DNA from: Novosphingobium umbonatum
GTDB lineage: Bacteria > Pseudomonadota > Alphaproteobacteria > Sphingomonadales > Sphingomonadaceae
Assembly (NCBI RefSeq): GCF_004005905.1
Contig: NZ_SACO01000001.1
Coordinates: 474,334 to 538,333, forward strand
DNA length: 64,000 nt
Direction of reading: 5' to 3'
The notes under the pieces are model-generated. The model saw only the letters and a list, made by a program, of their open reading frames with translations. It had not been told where the DNA came from and searched no databases. Positions 8,213-17,896 of the stretch are shown here, in pieces. Both the position numbers and the translations under genes were made by a program. Each line of letters starts with the position of its first letter. Position 1 is the stretch's first letter.

Positions 8213-9441
8213 CTTTGTTCAACTTCCCCGGTTTGCGCCGTTTGTGGCTGCATCACGTCATCCAGTCGAGCCAACGGATGCCCGCCGCCCAACAAGCAAG
8301 CAATCGCCGCGCCCAAGGGCACCGGCGGCTTGCCTGCCAAAATCCGCATGCGGTCCAACCCTGTGGAATGGCCCGCATAAAAACGCTCGATCAGCCCTTC
8401 TTTCAACCGATAGAAACGCTCGAAAATCCTGTAGCTGCACTCTGGTTGCGCCGCGCCGAAAAGCATGCGGGTGAGCAGGCGGTAATAGGCCCCCGCCTGC
8501 CAATGGTCCCGCGCATAATCCGCCGCGGCCTTGGCCATGGCCCGCCCCGACAGATCCGGCAGATCGGCCAGCATCCCCGCCAAACGCACCGCCGTGGGCA
8601 GCGAATAGCCGGTCAAAGGATGGAACAGAGCCACCGCCGAGCCGATCCTTGCCACACCATCTGCGCCATCATGCAACACCGGCCTTCCCGCCGCCACCAC
8701 GGGAAGGCAGCCCTGCTCCTCCCCCAAAACCTGTTTCACCCTCCAGCCCTGCGCCTGCGCATAGTAGGCAATCCGCTGGGCCAACACATCCCGCTCCACG
8801 TGCGGCGAGGTGGTGTAATAGGTATCCTCGACAAAGACTTTATCCGCCGCGAAGGGCAGCGCATAGACAAAGCGATAGCCTTCTTCCTGCGCCACGCTGG
8901 CGTCCATCACAATCGGCCGCTCCAACCCGTGCGGAGCCTCCAGTTGCAACATCTGCCCCACGAATTTCTGCCAACCGCCCAACAGCCCGGGGAAGCTCTG
9001 CGCGCCCCGCGCATCCACCACCGCGCCCGCCTTGATCCGCGCGCCATCCGCCAAAGTCACGCCCTGCCGGTCCAGCGCCGCCACCGCCACGCCGGTCAGG
9101 ATCGAGCCTTCCGGCAGGCTGGCCCGCAGATGCGCGTCAAACCGCTCCGACGTGATCGAGCGATAGGCGCTGTTCAACCTTCGGCTATGCGCGGGAAAGC
9201 GCACATCATAACCATCCCAGCGCGCCGCCACCAAAGGCTTGACCAACCAACGCAAAGCCACCGGAATGTCGGAGAGAAAGAAGGACCACACATGGTTGCC
9301 CCCCAAATTCTCCCCCGCCTCGATCAGCAACACCCGCCGGTCGGGTCTGCGCGCCGCCAGCGCCAGCGCCAGCAATCCGCCCGCCAAACCGCCGCCGACG
9401 ATAGCGACATCTGGAGCCATATCTGTTGCGCGACCCACCAT
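8209..9441 (-). CDS. crtY: Lycopene beta-cyclase
   Basis: 410 residues; an internal ATG at 9420 would give 403 and places the FAD motif closer to the start, as is usual. CrtY closes the two beta-ionone rings of lycopene to make beta-carotene. The motif DVAIVGGGLAGGLLALALA is the N-terminal dinucleotide fold. GGNHVWSFF and FHPLTGYSLP are typical CrtY segments. It is the first gene of the reverse-strand crt operon (crtY, crtI, LOG gene, crtB). Later tailoring genes such as crtZ or crtG are not in the window, so the final pigment cannot be named. Confidence 0.93.
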   Translation of the reverse strand: MVGRATDMAPDVAIVGGGLAGGLLALALAARRPDRRVLLIEAGENLGGNHVWSFFLSDIPVALRWLVKPLVAARWDGYDVRFPAHSRRLNSAYRSITSERFDAHLRASLPEGSILTGVAVAALDRQGVTLADGARIKAGAVVDARGAQSFPGLLGGWQKFVGQMLQLEAPHGLERPIVMDASVAQEEGYRFVYALPFAADKVFVEDTYYTTSPHVERDVLAQRIAYYAQAQGWRVKQVLGEEQGCLPVVAAGRPVLHDGADGVARIGSAVALFHPLTGYSLPTAVRLAGMLADLPDLSGRAMAKAAADYARDHWQAGAYYRLLTRMLFGAAQPECSYRIFERFYRLKEGLIERFYAGHSTGLDRMRILAGKPPVPLGAAIACLLGGGHPLARLDDVMQPQTAQTGEVEQR

Positions 9442-9631
9442 AGGGCCAAGGTGTAGAGACTAGCCGTCGATACCGCAACCGCACATCGGGGCAATCCGGC
9501 AGCAGACCTCTACGCCACCATCGGCCACCGACACGGTGGCAAAAGATTGCAAAAGATCACTATTATTTCTAAAGACTTGCCACCCATGCCTTCGGGCGTA
9601 AAATCCGGCCCGACACCAAGGACAGCCCCAG

Positions 9632-10135
9632 ATGATCAGCCTCAACAGCTTGCGCGGTCTGCAACGCAAAATGTCACAGCTGCGTATCACCTTTTACAAT
9701 CGGGTCTGGGGCATGGATATCCATCCCTCCTGCCGCATCTCCAATGCCGCCTGGCTGGACCGCACCCACCCCAAGGGGGTGCATATCGGCGCCATGACCT
9801 ATGTGACTTTCGGCACCACCATCCTGACCCATGACATGTGCCGGGGGCGTTATTTCAACACGCATATCGGGCGCTTCTGCTTCCTTGGCGCGCGCAGCGT
9901 GATCATGCCCGGCGTCACCGTGGGCGACGGTTGCATCGTGGCGGCGGGCGCGGTGGTGACCAAGGATGTGCCCCCCTATTCCATCGTAGCCGGCAACCCC
10001 GCCACCATCATCCGCAGCGACATTGCCGTTGGCCCCTATGGCCGCCTGCTCAGCGCGGGGATTGCCTCCTATGATCGGGCGATGATGAAGCAATTGCAGC
10101 TCGAACATCTGATCAAAGAGGCTCCCGAGGCTTAA
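9632..10135 (+). CDS. Hexapeptide-repeat acyltransferase
   Basis: 167 residues. The left-handed beta-helix repeats are clear: [50 protein letters not shown] and [10 protein letters not shown], the classical NodL/LacA/WcaF-type acetyltransferase ending. Members usually move an acetyl group from acetyl-CoA to a sugar hydroxyl and act as trimers. The catalytic His is probably the one in ILTHDMC. A weak AGGA lies 13 bases before the ATG. It is divergent from crtY and probably serves surface polysaccharide modification; no other sugar gene is adjacent, so the acceptor is unknown. Confidence 0.8.
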   Translation: MISLNSLRGLQRKMSQLRITFYNRVWGMDIHPSCRISNAAWLDRTHPKGVHIGAMTYVTFGTTILTHDMCRGRYFNTHIGRFCFLGARSVIMPGVTVGDGCIVAAGAVVTKDVPPYSIVAGNPATIIRSDIAVGPYGRLLSAGIASYDRAMMKQLQLEHLIKEAPEA

Positions 10136-10139
10136 AGCC

Positions 10140-10541
10140 CTACAGCGTTACAAAAATCTCGGCCTCGATCACCCAGCTTTCACCCATGCGGCGCCATTTG
10201 GCGCTGTAGGCGCCCTGCGCGGTGATGCCAGCCTGCGCCACGCCTTCCCATGCGCCATATTCCATTGCCAAGGGCTCCGTGGTGCTGGCCATCACGCTCT
10301 GCGTCTTGCGGATATAGGTGTTGCGCTGGGCGGCGGGGGCGGAAAATTCGCGCTTCCACGCCAGCAATTGCGCCTTGCGCCCGTTGAGCAAGGCGCTGTC
10401 CGTACCCGTCACCAGCGTGACATTATGGGCCAGCAAAGGCGTGATCGCCGCCAGATCGCCCTGTTCCAGCGCACGGTTAAACGCCGCCCGCGCCATGCGG
10501 ATCGCCAGATCCATCCCTGCAACATTCCCCTCTGGCGTCAT
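10140..10541 (-). CDS. SnoaL-like / NTF2-fold protein
   Basis: 133 residues from the ATG at 10541, which is preceded by AGAGGGAAAG; upstream in-frame starts at 10565 and 10604 lack such a site. The layout AFNRALEQGDLAAITPLLAHNVTLVTG, a central region and a C-terminal AKWRRMGESWVIEAEIFVTL is typical of the DUF4440/SnoaL-like group of cone-shaped alpha+beta proteins. Some are isomerases or hydrolases and many have no known role. No catalytic residues can be assigned. It ends 4 bases from the convergent acyltransferase. Confidence 0.65.
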   Translation of the reverse strand: MTPEGNVAGMDLAIRMARAAFNRALEQGDLAAITPLLAHNVTLVTGTDSALLNGRKAQLLAWKREFSAPAAQRNTYIRKTQSVMASTTEPLAMEYGAWEGVAQAGITAQGAYSAKWRRMGESWVIEAEIFVTL

Positions 10542-10590
10542 CACGGCACTTTCCCTCTGGTTCATAGAAAACGAGCATTTAGCGCGAGGC

Positions 10591-11052
10591 TCAACCCAGC
10601 CCATGGCCCCCGGCCCGCGCGAAAATCCGCATCAGGCGCAAGAGCGATTTATTGTCCTGATTCCAGACAATTGCATCGCCTAGCCTTGTGGATAGCCGCG
10701 GCCGCACCAAACCCTCCATCGCCCGCAGCCATAGCTCGGCTTCTGTCACCTTTCGAGCCTCTATCCGCCCCATATTGTACAAAGCCGCATCCCATGCCGC
10801 CGCAAAGCTCTCCGCACCCGCCCTTTCGCGCAAGCGATAGGCACTCACCCGCGACATGCCCACCGCCTCCGCCGCCGCCCGCACGCTGCCCGTCCGCGCC
10901 AGCGCCGCCATAAACCCCGCCTGCCGCCCCACGCTCCACCCATCCCTGCGCCCCCGCACCGGCACCGGCGCAAAAGCCGGCACCCTCCGGCGCGATTTCT
11001 TCGCTTTAGAGGTTTGCAGATCAGGGGCTGTGCTGTCGTATGGCGCGGTCAT
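10591..11052 (-). CDS. Helix-turn-helix protein of unknown role
   Basis: 153 residues. After a basic, Pro-rich N-terminus (about residues 17-36), the segment GWSVGRQAGFMAALARTGSV leads into AAAEAVGMSRVSAYRLRER at 59-77, a clear helix-turn-helix. A Trp-containing helical C-terminus follows. Proteins of this shape recur in sphingomonad genomes. Similarity to phage terminase small-subunit DNA-binding domains is possible, but no phage genes are nearby. It lies divergently 319 bases from the HsdR-like nuclease gene; nothing shows that it controls it. Confidence 0.6.
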   Translation of the reverse strand: MTAPYDSTAPDLQTSKAKKSRRRVPAFAPVPVRGRRDGWSVGRQAGFMAALARTGSVRAAAEAVGMSRVSAYRLRERAGAESFAAAWDAALYNMGRIEARKVTEAELWLRAMEGLVRPRLSTRLGDAIVWNQDNKSLLRLMRIFARAGGHGLG

Positions 11053-11371
11053 GCGCGGGAGGATGAGGGATTTTGTCTGTGTAGGACAGGGGGGGGGTTG
11101 TTTGCGGGATTTGGGTGGGGGGCCTGCGGCTTTTTGGGTTTTAAGGTTTTATGCCTCCGGCGGGCAAAGGGCGGGGGCCCTTTGCAATCCCTTCGATGAG
11201 CCGACATGGAAGCTTCCGATTTCCTTTGAAATTTGACTGTAACGTGAAGCCTTTCCTTTTACGCCGTTGGCGATAGAAGTACTCGAAAGTTTGATTGGAT
11301 GAAGTTTTGGGCATATTCGCGTTTTTGCCTAAAACTCTATACTCGTATACTGCACAAAATGGAGAATCACG
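11053..11371. other. 319-base gap with repeat and nuclease promoter region
   Basis: The gap holds the left copy of the palindromic repeat (11115-11191) and then AT-richer DNA leading to the nuclease gene. Two tandem TATACT hexamers (11338-11343 and 11346-11351) could be a -10 box and an operator half-site; TTGCCT at 11325-11330 may be a -35 box. A GGAG ribosome binding site is at 11360-11363. No further gene was seen. Confidence 0.4.
11115..11191 (+). repeat. Palindromic repeat, left copy (inverted partner at 12499-12574)
   Basis: The core GCCTCCGGCGGGCAAAGGGC is followed by GGGGGCCCTTTGCA. An inner stem GCAAAGGG/CCCTTTGC can form. The same unit occurs in opposite orientation at 12499-12574, with the match extending into the flanking GGCCT.CGGC.TTTT segment. 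A related perfect palindrome is at 57823-57870. Confidence 0.75.
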
Positions 11372-12436
11372 ATGGACCTAGCCATGCGCATTTCGGAACT
11401 TCAAAAGCGCGTTGCTGAGCATCGAGAAATTTTGCAGACAGAAGAGGCGGCAAAGACCGCACTGGTAATGCCCTTTCTGCAGGCGCTGGGGTATGATGTT
11501 TTCAATCCGAGCGAAGTTGTTCCCGAATTTACGGCAGATGTTGGAACAAAAAAAGGTGAAAAAGTAGATTACGCCGTTTTCTGTGAGGGAAAGCCGTCGA
11601 TTTTAGTCGAATGCAAACCGGTAAACGCCGCACTTGGGATCAAACAGGCTGGCCAGCTCTATCGCTATTTTTCAGTCACCGAAGCTCGTCTTGCAATTTT
11701 AACAAACGGCGCCGTCTATCACTTTTATTCAGATATCGAACAACCAAACAAAATGGATGAAAAGCCATTTTTCAGTTTCGATCTTGAAAGCGCGAAGCCG
11801 ATTGATCTCAAAATAATTGAAAGATTCACAAAGTCATCTTTCAATATTGATATAATTGTGCAAGAAGCGTCAGGCTTAAAACTTCAATCGTTATTACGCC
11901 AAGAAATCGAGAAGGAATTCTCCGCGCCGTCTGATGAATTTGTCGCGCTGCTTGCCAGACGAGTTCATGACGGTCGCTTAACATCCGCAATCCGCGAAAA
12001 CTTCTCCAAGCATGTGGCAGCAGCAATGAATGCCATCGTAAGGGAGCAAGTAGCCGAGCGCCTATCATCCGCGCTGAGGGTGACAGAGCCGTCAGACGAC
12101 AACACCGTCACCCCTGCCCCTGTTGTGGCTGAGGACGAAATCGTAACAACCGAAGAAGAGATCTCGGGTTACAGAATCGTTCAGGCTATCGCTGCGAAGA
12201 TAATTGACCCCCAACGTATACACTTGCGGGACTCCAAATCATACTGTGCAATATTGATTGACGATAACAATCGAAAAACTCTAGCGCGGATGCATTTTAA
12301 TGCACAAACCGTAAAATACGTCGGCACCTTTTCAGGAAGAGATGAAACCAAGCACCAAATTTCAAAATTGGAAGATATTTACAAGCTAAGTGATTTCATT
12401 GAGGCTCGCATTCGAGAAATCGACCCAAATCTATGA
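11372..12436 (+). CDS. Orphan nuclease with type I restriction HsdR-type N-terminal domain
   Basis: 354 residues. The N-terminal domain has the PD-(D/E)xK nuclease pattern of HsdR: Asp66 in KVDYAVF, Glu80 and Lys82 in ILVECKPV, and the conserved QAGQLYRYF at 92-100. A coiled, charged middle follows, then a separate C-terminal domain of about 90 residues beginning near SGYRIVQAIAAKII. There is no helicase motor, and no hsdM or hsdS is adjacent, so it cannot be a complete type I system. The gene is visibly AT-richer than its neighbours and lies between inverted repeat copies, both signs of transfer. A GGAG site precedes the ATG. Its role, possibly defence, is unproven. Confidence 0.75.
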   Translation: MDLAMRISELQKRVAEHREILQTEEAAKTALVMPFLQALGYDVFNPSEVVPEFTADVGTKKGEKVDYAVFCEGKPSILVECKPVNAALGIKQAGQLYRYFSVTEARLAILTNGAVYHFYSDIEQPNKMDEKPFFSFDLESAKPIDLKIIERFTKSSFNIDIIVQEASGLKLQSLLRQEIEKEFSAPSDEFVALLARRVHDGRLTSAIRENFSKHVAAAMNAIVREQVAERLSSALRVTEPSDDNTVTPAPVVAEDEIVTTEEEISGYRIVQAIAAKIIDPQRIHLRDSKSYCAILIDDNNRKTLARMHFNAQTVKYVGTFSGRDETKHQISKLEDIYKLSDFIEARIREIDPNL

Positions 12437-12498
12437 AACCAATGCTGAATAATTGAATCAAGTCACCTTCGATCGAAATTTGGCAATGCTCGATAATC

Positions 12499-12574
12499 GG
12501 GTTTGCAAAGGGCCCCCGCCCTTTGCCCGCCGGAGGCAAAACCCCAAAAGAAAAGGCCGGAGGCCTCCCCCGAA
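12499..12574 (-). repeat. Palindromic repeat, right copy (inverted partner at 11115-11191)
   Basis: The reverse complement of this stretch carries the same core as the left copy, including GCCTCCGGCGGGCAAAGGGC and the inner GCAAAGGG/CCCTTTGC stem. It lies between the 3' ends of the nuclease gene and thiC, so it could also act as a transcription barrier for both. Confidence 0.75.
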
Positions 12575-12619
12575 AAAGGAAACCTTCGGCCATCAAACAC
12601 CCCTAAAACCTAACCCCAA

Positions 12620-14509
<1,890 letters not shown>

Positions 14510-14911
14510 TTATTCCAGCCGGACCATGCCCAGAATGGTGAGAGCAAGGCCCAGCGCGGTGGTGATGCCGGCCCAGCCCCTGTGAAAATTGCCAAGGGAG
14601 CGCAGCCACATCTGGGTATAAAGATCGCAGGCGAACAGGATGGCCAAAGCCTCGACCAGCATCAGTCCGCCCAGCGTTTTAAGGAGACAGGTTGGCAGGT
14701 CGGCGGGAACCCATGGGTTGGCCAGATAGACCAGACTGCCCACCACCAATTCCATCATGCCGCATACAAATTGCAGCGTGGGGGAGCCTTCCACCTCGCC
14801 GATCATGGTTTGCCATGCGCCCGGTTGGCGCAAGGCCCCTGCACCGGCGGCCAGAGCTGCTAACCCAAGCAACAGGCTGCTCCATCCGGTGGGATCACCA
14901 AAATCCTGCAT
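14510..14911 (-). CDS. Small four-helix membrane protein ahead of thiC
   Basis: 133 residues with four hydrophobic segments (around 12-28, 49-65, 78-94 and 112-130). An excellent AAGGAGAG ribosome binding site precedes the ATG. It lies directly downstream of the TPP riboswitch and 27 bases before thiC, so it is the first gene of the thiamine-controlled unit. I do not recognise the family. It is not long enough to be a known thiamine permease such as PnuT, ThiT or an ECF S-component. The context suggests uptake, export or salvage of a thiamine-related compound, but this is inference only. Confidence 0.7.
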   Translation of the reverse strand: MQDFGDPTGWSSLLLGLAALAAGAGALRQPGAWQTMIGEVEGSPTLQFVCGMMELVVGSLVYLANPWVPADLPTCLLKTLGGLMLVEALAILFACDLYTQMWLRSLGNFHRGWAGITTALGLALTILGMVRLE

Positions 14912-15000
14912 CTCTCTCTCCTTATGTTTTTTTCTTTATAGGCACGCCTTCTTGTTCTGGCGGGGGAGAGGTGGAGCGGGGGGCACCAACGCGCCAGAAA

Positions 15001-15095
15001 CCACGCTCCCTCCCTCCGCCCGTGTTAACGGGATCAGGTTCGACGGGTCGTGGGGCGTTACGCCCACCTCTCAGCCACATGGCTCCCCGGGGAAA
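15001..15095 (-). promoter_or_regulatory. TPP riboswitch (THI element)
   Basis: Read on the reverse strand, the conserved parts appear in order: GGGGAGCC, then GGCTGAGAGG, then GTCGAACCTGATC, then CGTTAACACGGGCGGAGGGA. These match the TPP aptamer consensus (CTGAGA, ACCTGATC, GG.TAA.ACC.GCG.AGGGA). It is about 90 bases upstream of the small membrane gene and should reduce expression of that gene and thiC when TPP is plentiful. The sequence between aptamer and start has no clear terminator, so translational control is likely. Confidence 0.92.
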
Positions 15096-15232
15096 CTATG
15101 GGCAGACTATGCTGAACCTATCGGCTTGGCAAGCATGCGTATGGGGGCAGGGTGATCCGAATATCGGCAAGGCATAATGCCCCCCAGCCCTGCCCCAAAG
15201 GCCTCAGCATATTCCCCGATAGGCCCGCTCAG

Positions 15233-15290
15233 CGCCTTGCGAGACTTCGCCGTTAAAGACGGCAAGGTGAAATAGAAGTCTCGGGGAACG
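15233..15290 (+). promoter_or_regulatory. Structured 5' leader with possible pseudoknot before TonB receptor 1
   Basis: A hairpin forms from 15233-15238 with 15264-15269 (one G-U pair) and 15249-15253 (GCCGT) with 15259-15263 (ACGGC). The 10-base bulge between the stems contains GAGACTT (15241-15247), fully complementary to AAGTCTC (15276-15282) just before the GGGGAA ribosome binding site. That pairing would make a pseudoknot next to the translation start. It is not recognised as a known riboswitch class. Confidence 0.4.
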
Positions 15291-15295
15291 AACGC

Positions 15296-17797
15296 GTGAA
15301 CAAATTCGGCCTTTTGCTATCGACCGCCATCATCGGCTTCGCCCAGCCGGCATGGGCGGCACAGGACAAGGGTAGCGACCAGACAGCCAAACCTGCCGCC
15401 AAACCGGCCAGCGGAGCGCAAACCTTCTCCACCGGCGTGGCACGCGGGCGTGACCTGCTGGATTCGGCCATTTCCACCAGCATTATCGCTGGCGACGAGA
15501 TCGAGCATTACTCGGCCCGTTCCATGGGCGAGGTGCTGCGCAATATGGCTGGCATCCGCGTGGAATATCACACCGATGATGCGCAAACCAATCTGACCGT
15601 GCGTGGGTTGCCCATGGCCGGTTCAGGGTCGAAATATATCCAGATTCAGGAAGACGGCCTGCCGGTCGTCGAATTTGGCGATCTTTTTGCGGCCACGGCG
15701 CTGGCCTTTGTCCGCTCCGATATCAACATCGGCTCGGTCGAGGCGATCCGTGGGGGGTCGGCCTCCACCTTTGCCTCCAATTCACCGGGCGGGGTGATCA
15801 ATATCATCTCCAAAAACGGGCGCGATACAGGTGGGGCTTTGGAACTGTCCACCGGCATCAATTATGGCGAAAATCGGGTGGATGCCGATTATGGCGCGCA
15901 TCTGGCGCAGGATCTGCGCTTTCACATCGGCGGTTTCTACCGGCAGGGTTCAGGCCCGCGCAACACCGGCATCAGCGACGCGTTCCGTGGCGGGCAGGTA
16001 AAATTCAACATCACCAAGGATTTTACCGGCGGCTATGTACGCCTTTATGGCAAATGGCTGGATGATGTGACGCCTGCCTATACGCTGGTGCCGGTGGGCG
16101 TCAGCGGCAGCAATGACAGCCCGACCCATGCCAATCTGCCCGGATTTTCGGCCAATAAGGACACATTGTTCTCTCGCTATCAGCCGACCTATCAGGTCAA
16201 TGGCAGCGACAACAAACCCTACACGGCCAATTTCAAGGATGGCTTCCACGCCAAATCGCGGGCCATCGGGCTGGAAAGCCAGATCGAGCTGGGCGGATGG
16301 ACGCTCAATGAAAAGCTGCGCTATACGGCCAATTCGGGCGAATGGGCGCATCTCTATCCGGTGATGGCCGCCCCGGCCAGCGCGGTTTCGGCCTTCTTTG
16401 CCGGTCCTTCGGCCTCGCTCAAATGGGCCACCGGCCCTTATGCGGGCACCACGATCACCTCGCCCTCCACCATCAATGGCAATGGCATGCTGGCCGCGGT
16501 GCTGGCGCTGAAAATGCCGATCCGCAGCATGGATGTGTTGGCCAATGATCTGCGGGCCAGCCGCGTGTGGAAAGCAGGCCATGCCGATATCACCACCACC
16601 GCGGGCCTCTATTACTCGCAACAGAGCATCGCCAACTCGATCCTTGCCGCATCGGTGCTCTATAGCGTGGCGGGCGGCGGCAATGCCGCGCTGGTGGATC
16701 TGACCACCGCCACCGGCATTCCCATGACGCAGGGCGGCATCTATGGCTATGGCTCCACCTTTGCCGGACAAGCCAGCACGGTCGATCTGGATGCCAAGGT
16801 GCGCGTGCTAGCCCCCTATGGCTCGATCAACTGGAAACAGGGCAAATGGGCGCTGGGCGCCAGTGTGCGTTACGACAGCACCAAAACCACCGGCCTTGCC
16901 GCCAGCGCTCTGACGGGGCGCGGGGCGGGCTTTGCCGCCTATGACTGGAACGGCAATGGCAGCATCTCGCGGCCTGAATCGCTCACCTCGGTCATCCCGC
17001 TCTCCTCGCCGGTGCCGCTCAATTATACGGTCAATTATGCCAGCTATTCGGCGGGCGTGAATTATCGCATCTCGCCGCTCACCTCGGTGTTTGGCCGCTA
17101 CAGCCGTGGCGGGCGCGCCTCGGCGGACAATATCATGTTCACCCCTGCCATCAATTTCGCCAATGGCACTTTGGCCAATCCGGCGGCGGGCTATTCGCCG
17201 GTGGACCAGATTGAACTGGGCTGGAAATGGCGGGATCAGGCGCTGACCGTCAATCTCACCGGTTTCTGGGCGGAGGCCAAGGAAACCAACCTGCAATATG
17301 TCGCCTCGACCAACGGCATTGCCCTGAAAACCATCGCCCGCAAATATCGCGCCTATGGCAGCGAATTGGAGGCCAGCTACAAGCGCGGCATTTTCAGCCT
17401 TTCGGGCAGCGTGACCTATAGCCATGCGCGCATTGTGGCCGATAGCACGGACGCGACCGTGGTCGGCAACAAGCCGCGCCGTCAGGCCGATTTCATCTAT
17501 CAGATCATCCCCCAGTTGCAGCAGGGCGCATGGTCGGCAGGGGTGAATATCGTGGGCACCACCGACAGCTATGCGCAAGATGCCAATAAGCTGAAACTCA
17601 ATGGCTATACTTTGGTCAGCCCCTATGTGGCATGGCAGCCCTATCAGCGCGTCACGCTGCGGGTGAATGTCAACAATCTGTTCGACAAGCTGGCGCTGAC
17701 CGAGGCGTCGGATGCCAGCATGCCCGCCACCGGCGTCACGCTGGCGCGCACAATCAATGGCCGCACCCTGTCGGCCAGCCTGCGTTACGACTTTTAA
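15296..17797 (+). CDS. TonB-dependent outer membrane receptor 1
   Basis: 833 residues, starting at a GTG with GGGGAA as ribosome binding site. A signal peptide (MNKFGLLLSTAIIGFAQPAW, cleaved near AWA) is followed by a plug domain (about 55-190) with MGEVLRNMAGIRVEY and IRGGSASTFASNSPGGVINI, then a long beta-barrel ending in Phe. Residues 550-561 (DWNGNGSISRPE) match an EF-hand calcium loop (D.N.NG.IS..E). It is clearly paralogous to the receptor at 21226-23685, sharing an STGVARGRD-like start and the plug sequence. The ligand is unknown. Its leader may fold into a pseudoknot. Confidence 0.9.
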   Translation: MNKFGLLLSTAIIGFAQPAWAAQDKGSDQTAKPAAKPASGAQTFSTGVARGRDLLDSAISTSIIAGDEIEHYSARSMGEVLRNMAGIRVEYHTDDAQTNLTVRGLPMAGSGSKYIQIQEDGLPVVEFGDLFAATALAFVRSDINIGSVEAIRGGSASTFASNSPGGVINIISKNGRDTGGALELSTGINYGENRVDADYGAHLAQDLRFHIGGFYRQGSGPRNTGISDAFRGGQVKFNITKDFTGGYVRLYGKWLDDVTPAYTLVPVGVSGSNDSPTHANLPGFSANKDTLFSRYQPTYQVNGSDNKPYTANFKDGFHAKSRAIGLESQIELGGWTLNEKLRYTANSGEWAHLYPVMAAPASAVSAFFAGPSASLKWATGPYAGTTITSPSTINGNGMLAAVLALKMPIRSMDVLANDLRASRVWKAGHADITTTAGLYYSQQSIANSILAASVLYSVAGGGNAALVDLTTATGIPMTQGGIYGYGSTFAGQASTVDLDAKVRVLAPYGSINWKQGKWALGASVRYDSTKTTGLAASALTGRGAGFAAYDWNGNGSISRPESLTSVIPLSSPVPLNYTVNYASYSAGVNYRISPLTSVFGRYSRGGRASADNIMFTPAINFANGTLANPAAGYSPVDQIELGWKWRDQALTVNLTGFWAEAKETNLQYVASTNGIALKTIARKYRAYGSELEASYKRGIFSLSGSVTYSHARIVADSTDATVVGNKPRRQADFIYQIIPQLQQGAWSAGVNIVGTTDSYAQDANKLKLNGYTLVSPYVAWQPYQRVTLRVNVNNLFDKLALTEASDASMPATGVTLARTINGRTLSASLRYDF

Positions 17798-17838
17798 CCC
17801 TTGCGCCCTCGCCCCGCCTGCGCGGCGGGGCAGGCTAT

Positions 17839-17879
17839 AAAAAAGCCGCCCGTGCCTTGGCGTCCGGGCGGCTTTTTTA
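17839..17879. terminator. Bidirectional intrinsic terminator
   Basis: The arms GCCGCCCG (17845-17852) and CGGGCGGC (17865-17872) form a perfect 8-pair stem. It is flanked by six A on the left and six T on the right, so it can end transcription from both TonB receptor 1 and the convergent DUF2332 gene. Confidence 0.88.
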
Positions 17880-17896
17880 TGGCGCGAACTCCGGTT

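Larger units (their letters stand above)
14912..15295. other. 384-base divergent regulatory region
   Basis: This gap separates the thiC unit (reverse) from TonB receptor 1 (forward). It contains the TPP riboswitch on the reverse strand (15001-15095) and a structured leader on the forward strand (15233-15290). No protein-coding gene was seen. Confidence 0.6.

Noticed and set aside
5981..8380. Long forward-strand frame of 799 codons across the crt genes
   Set aside because: It is fully antisense to crtI, the LOG gene and crtB, has His/Gln-rich content typical of shadow frames in GC-rich DNA and no domain signature.
15100..15300. Cobalamin or other known riboswitch before TonB receptor 1
   Set aside because: No B12 box or other recognised aptamer consensus was found on the forward strand; only an unclassified structured leader is supported.
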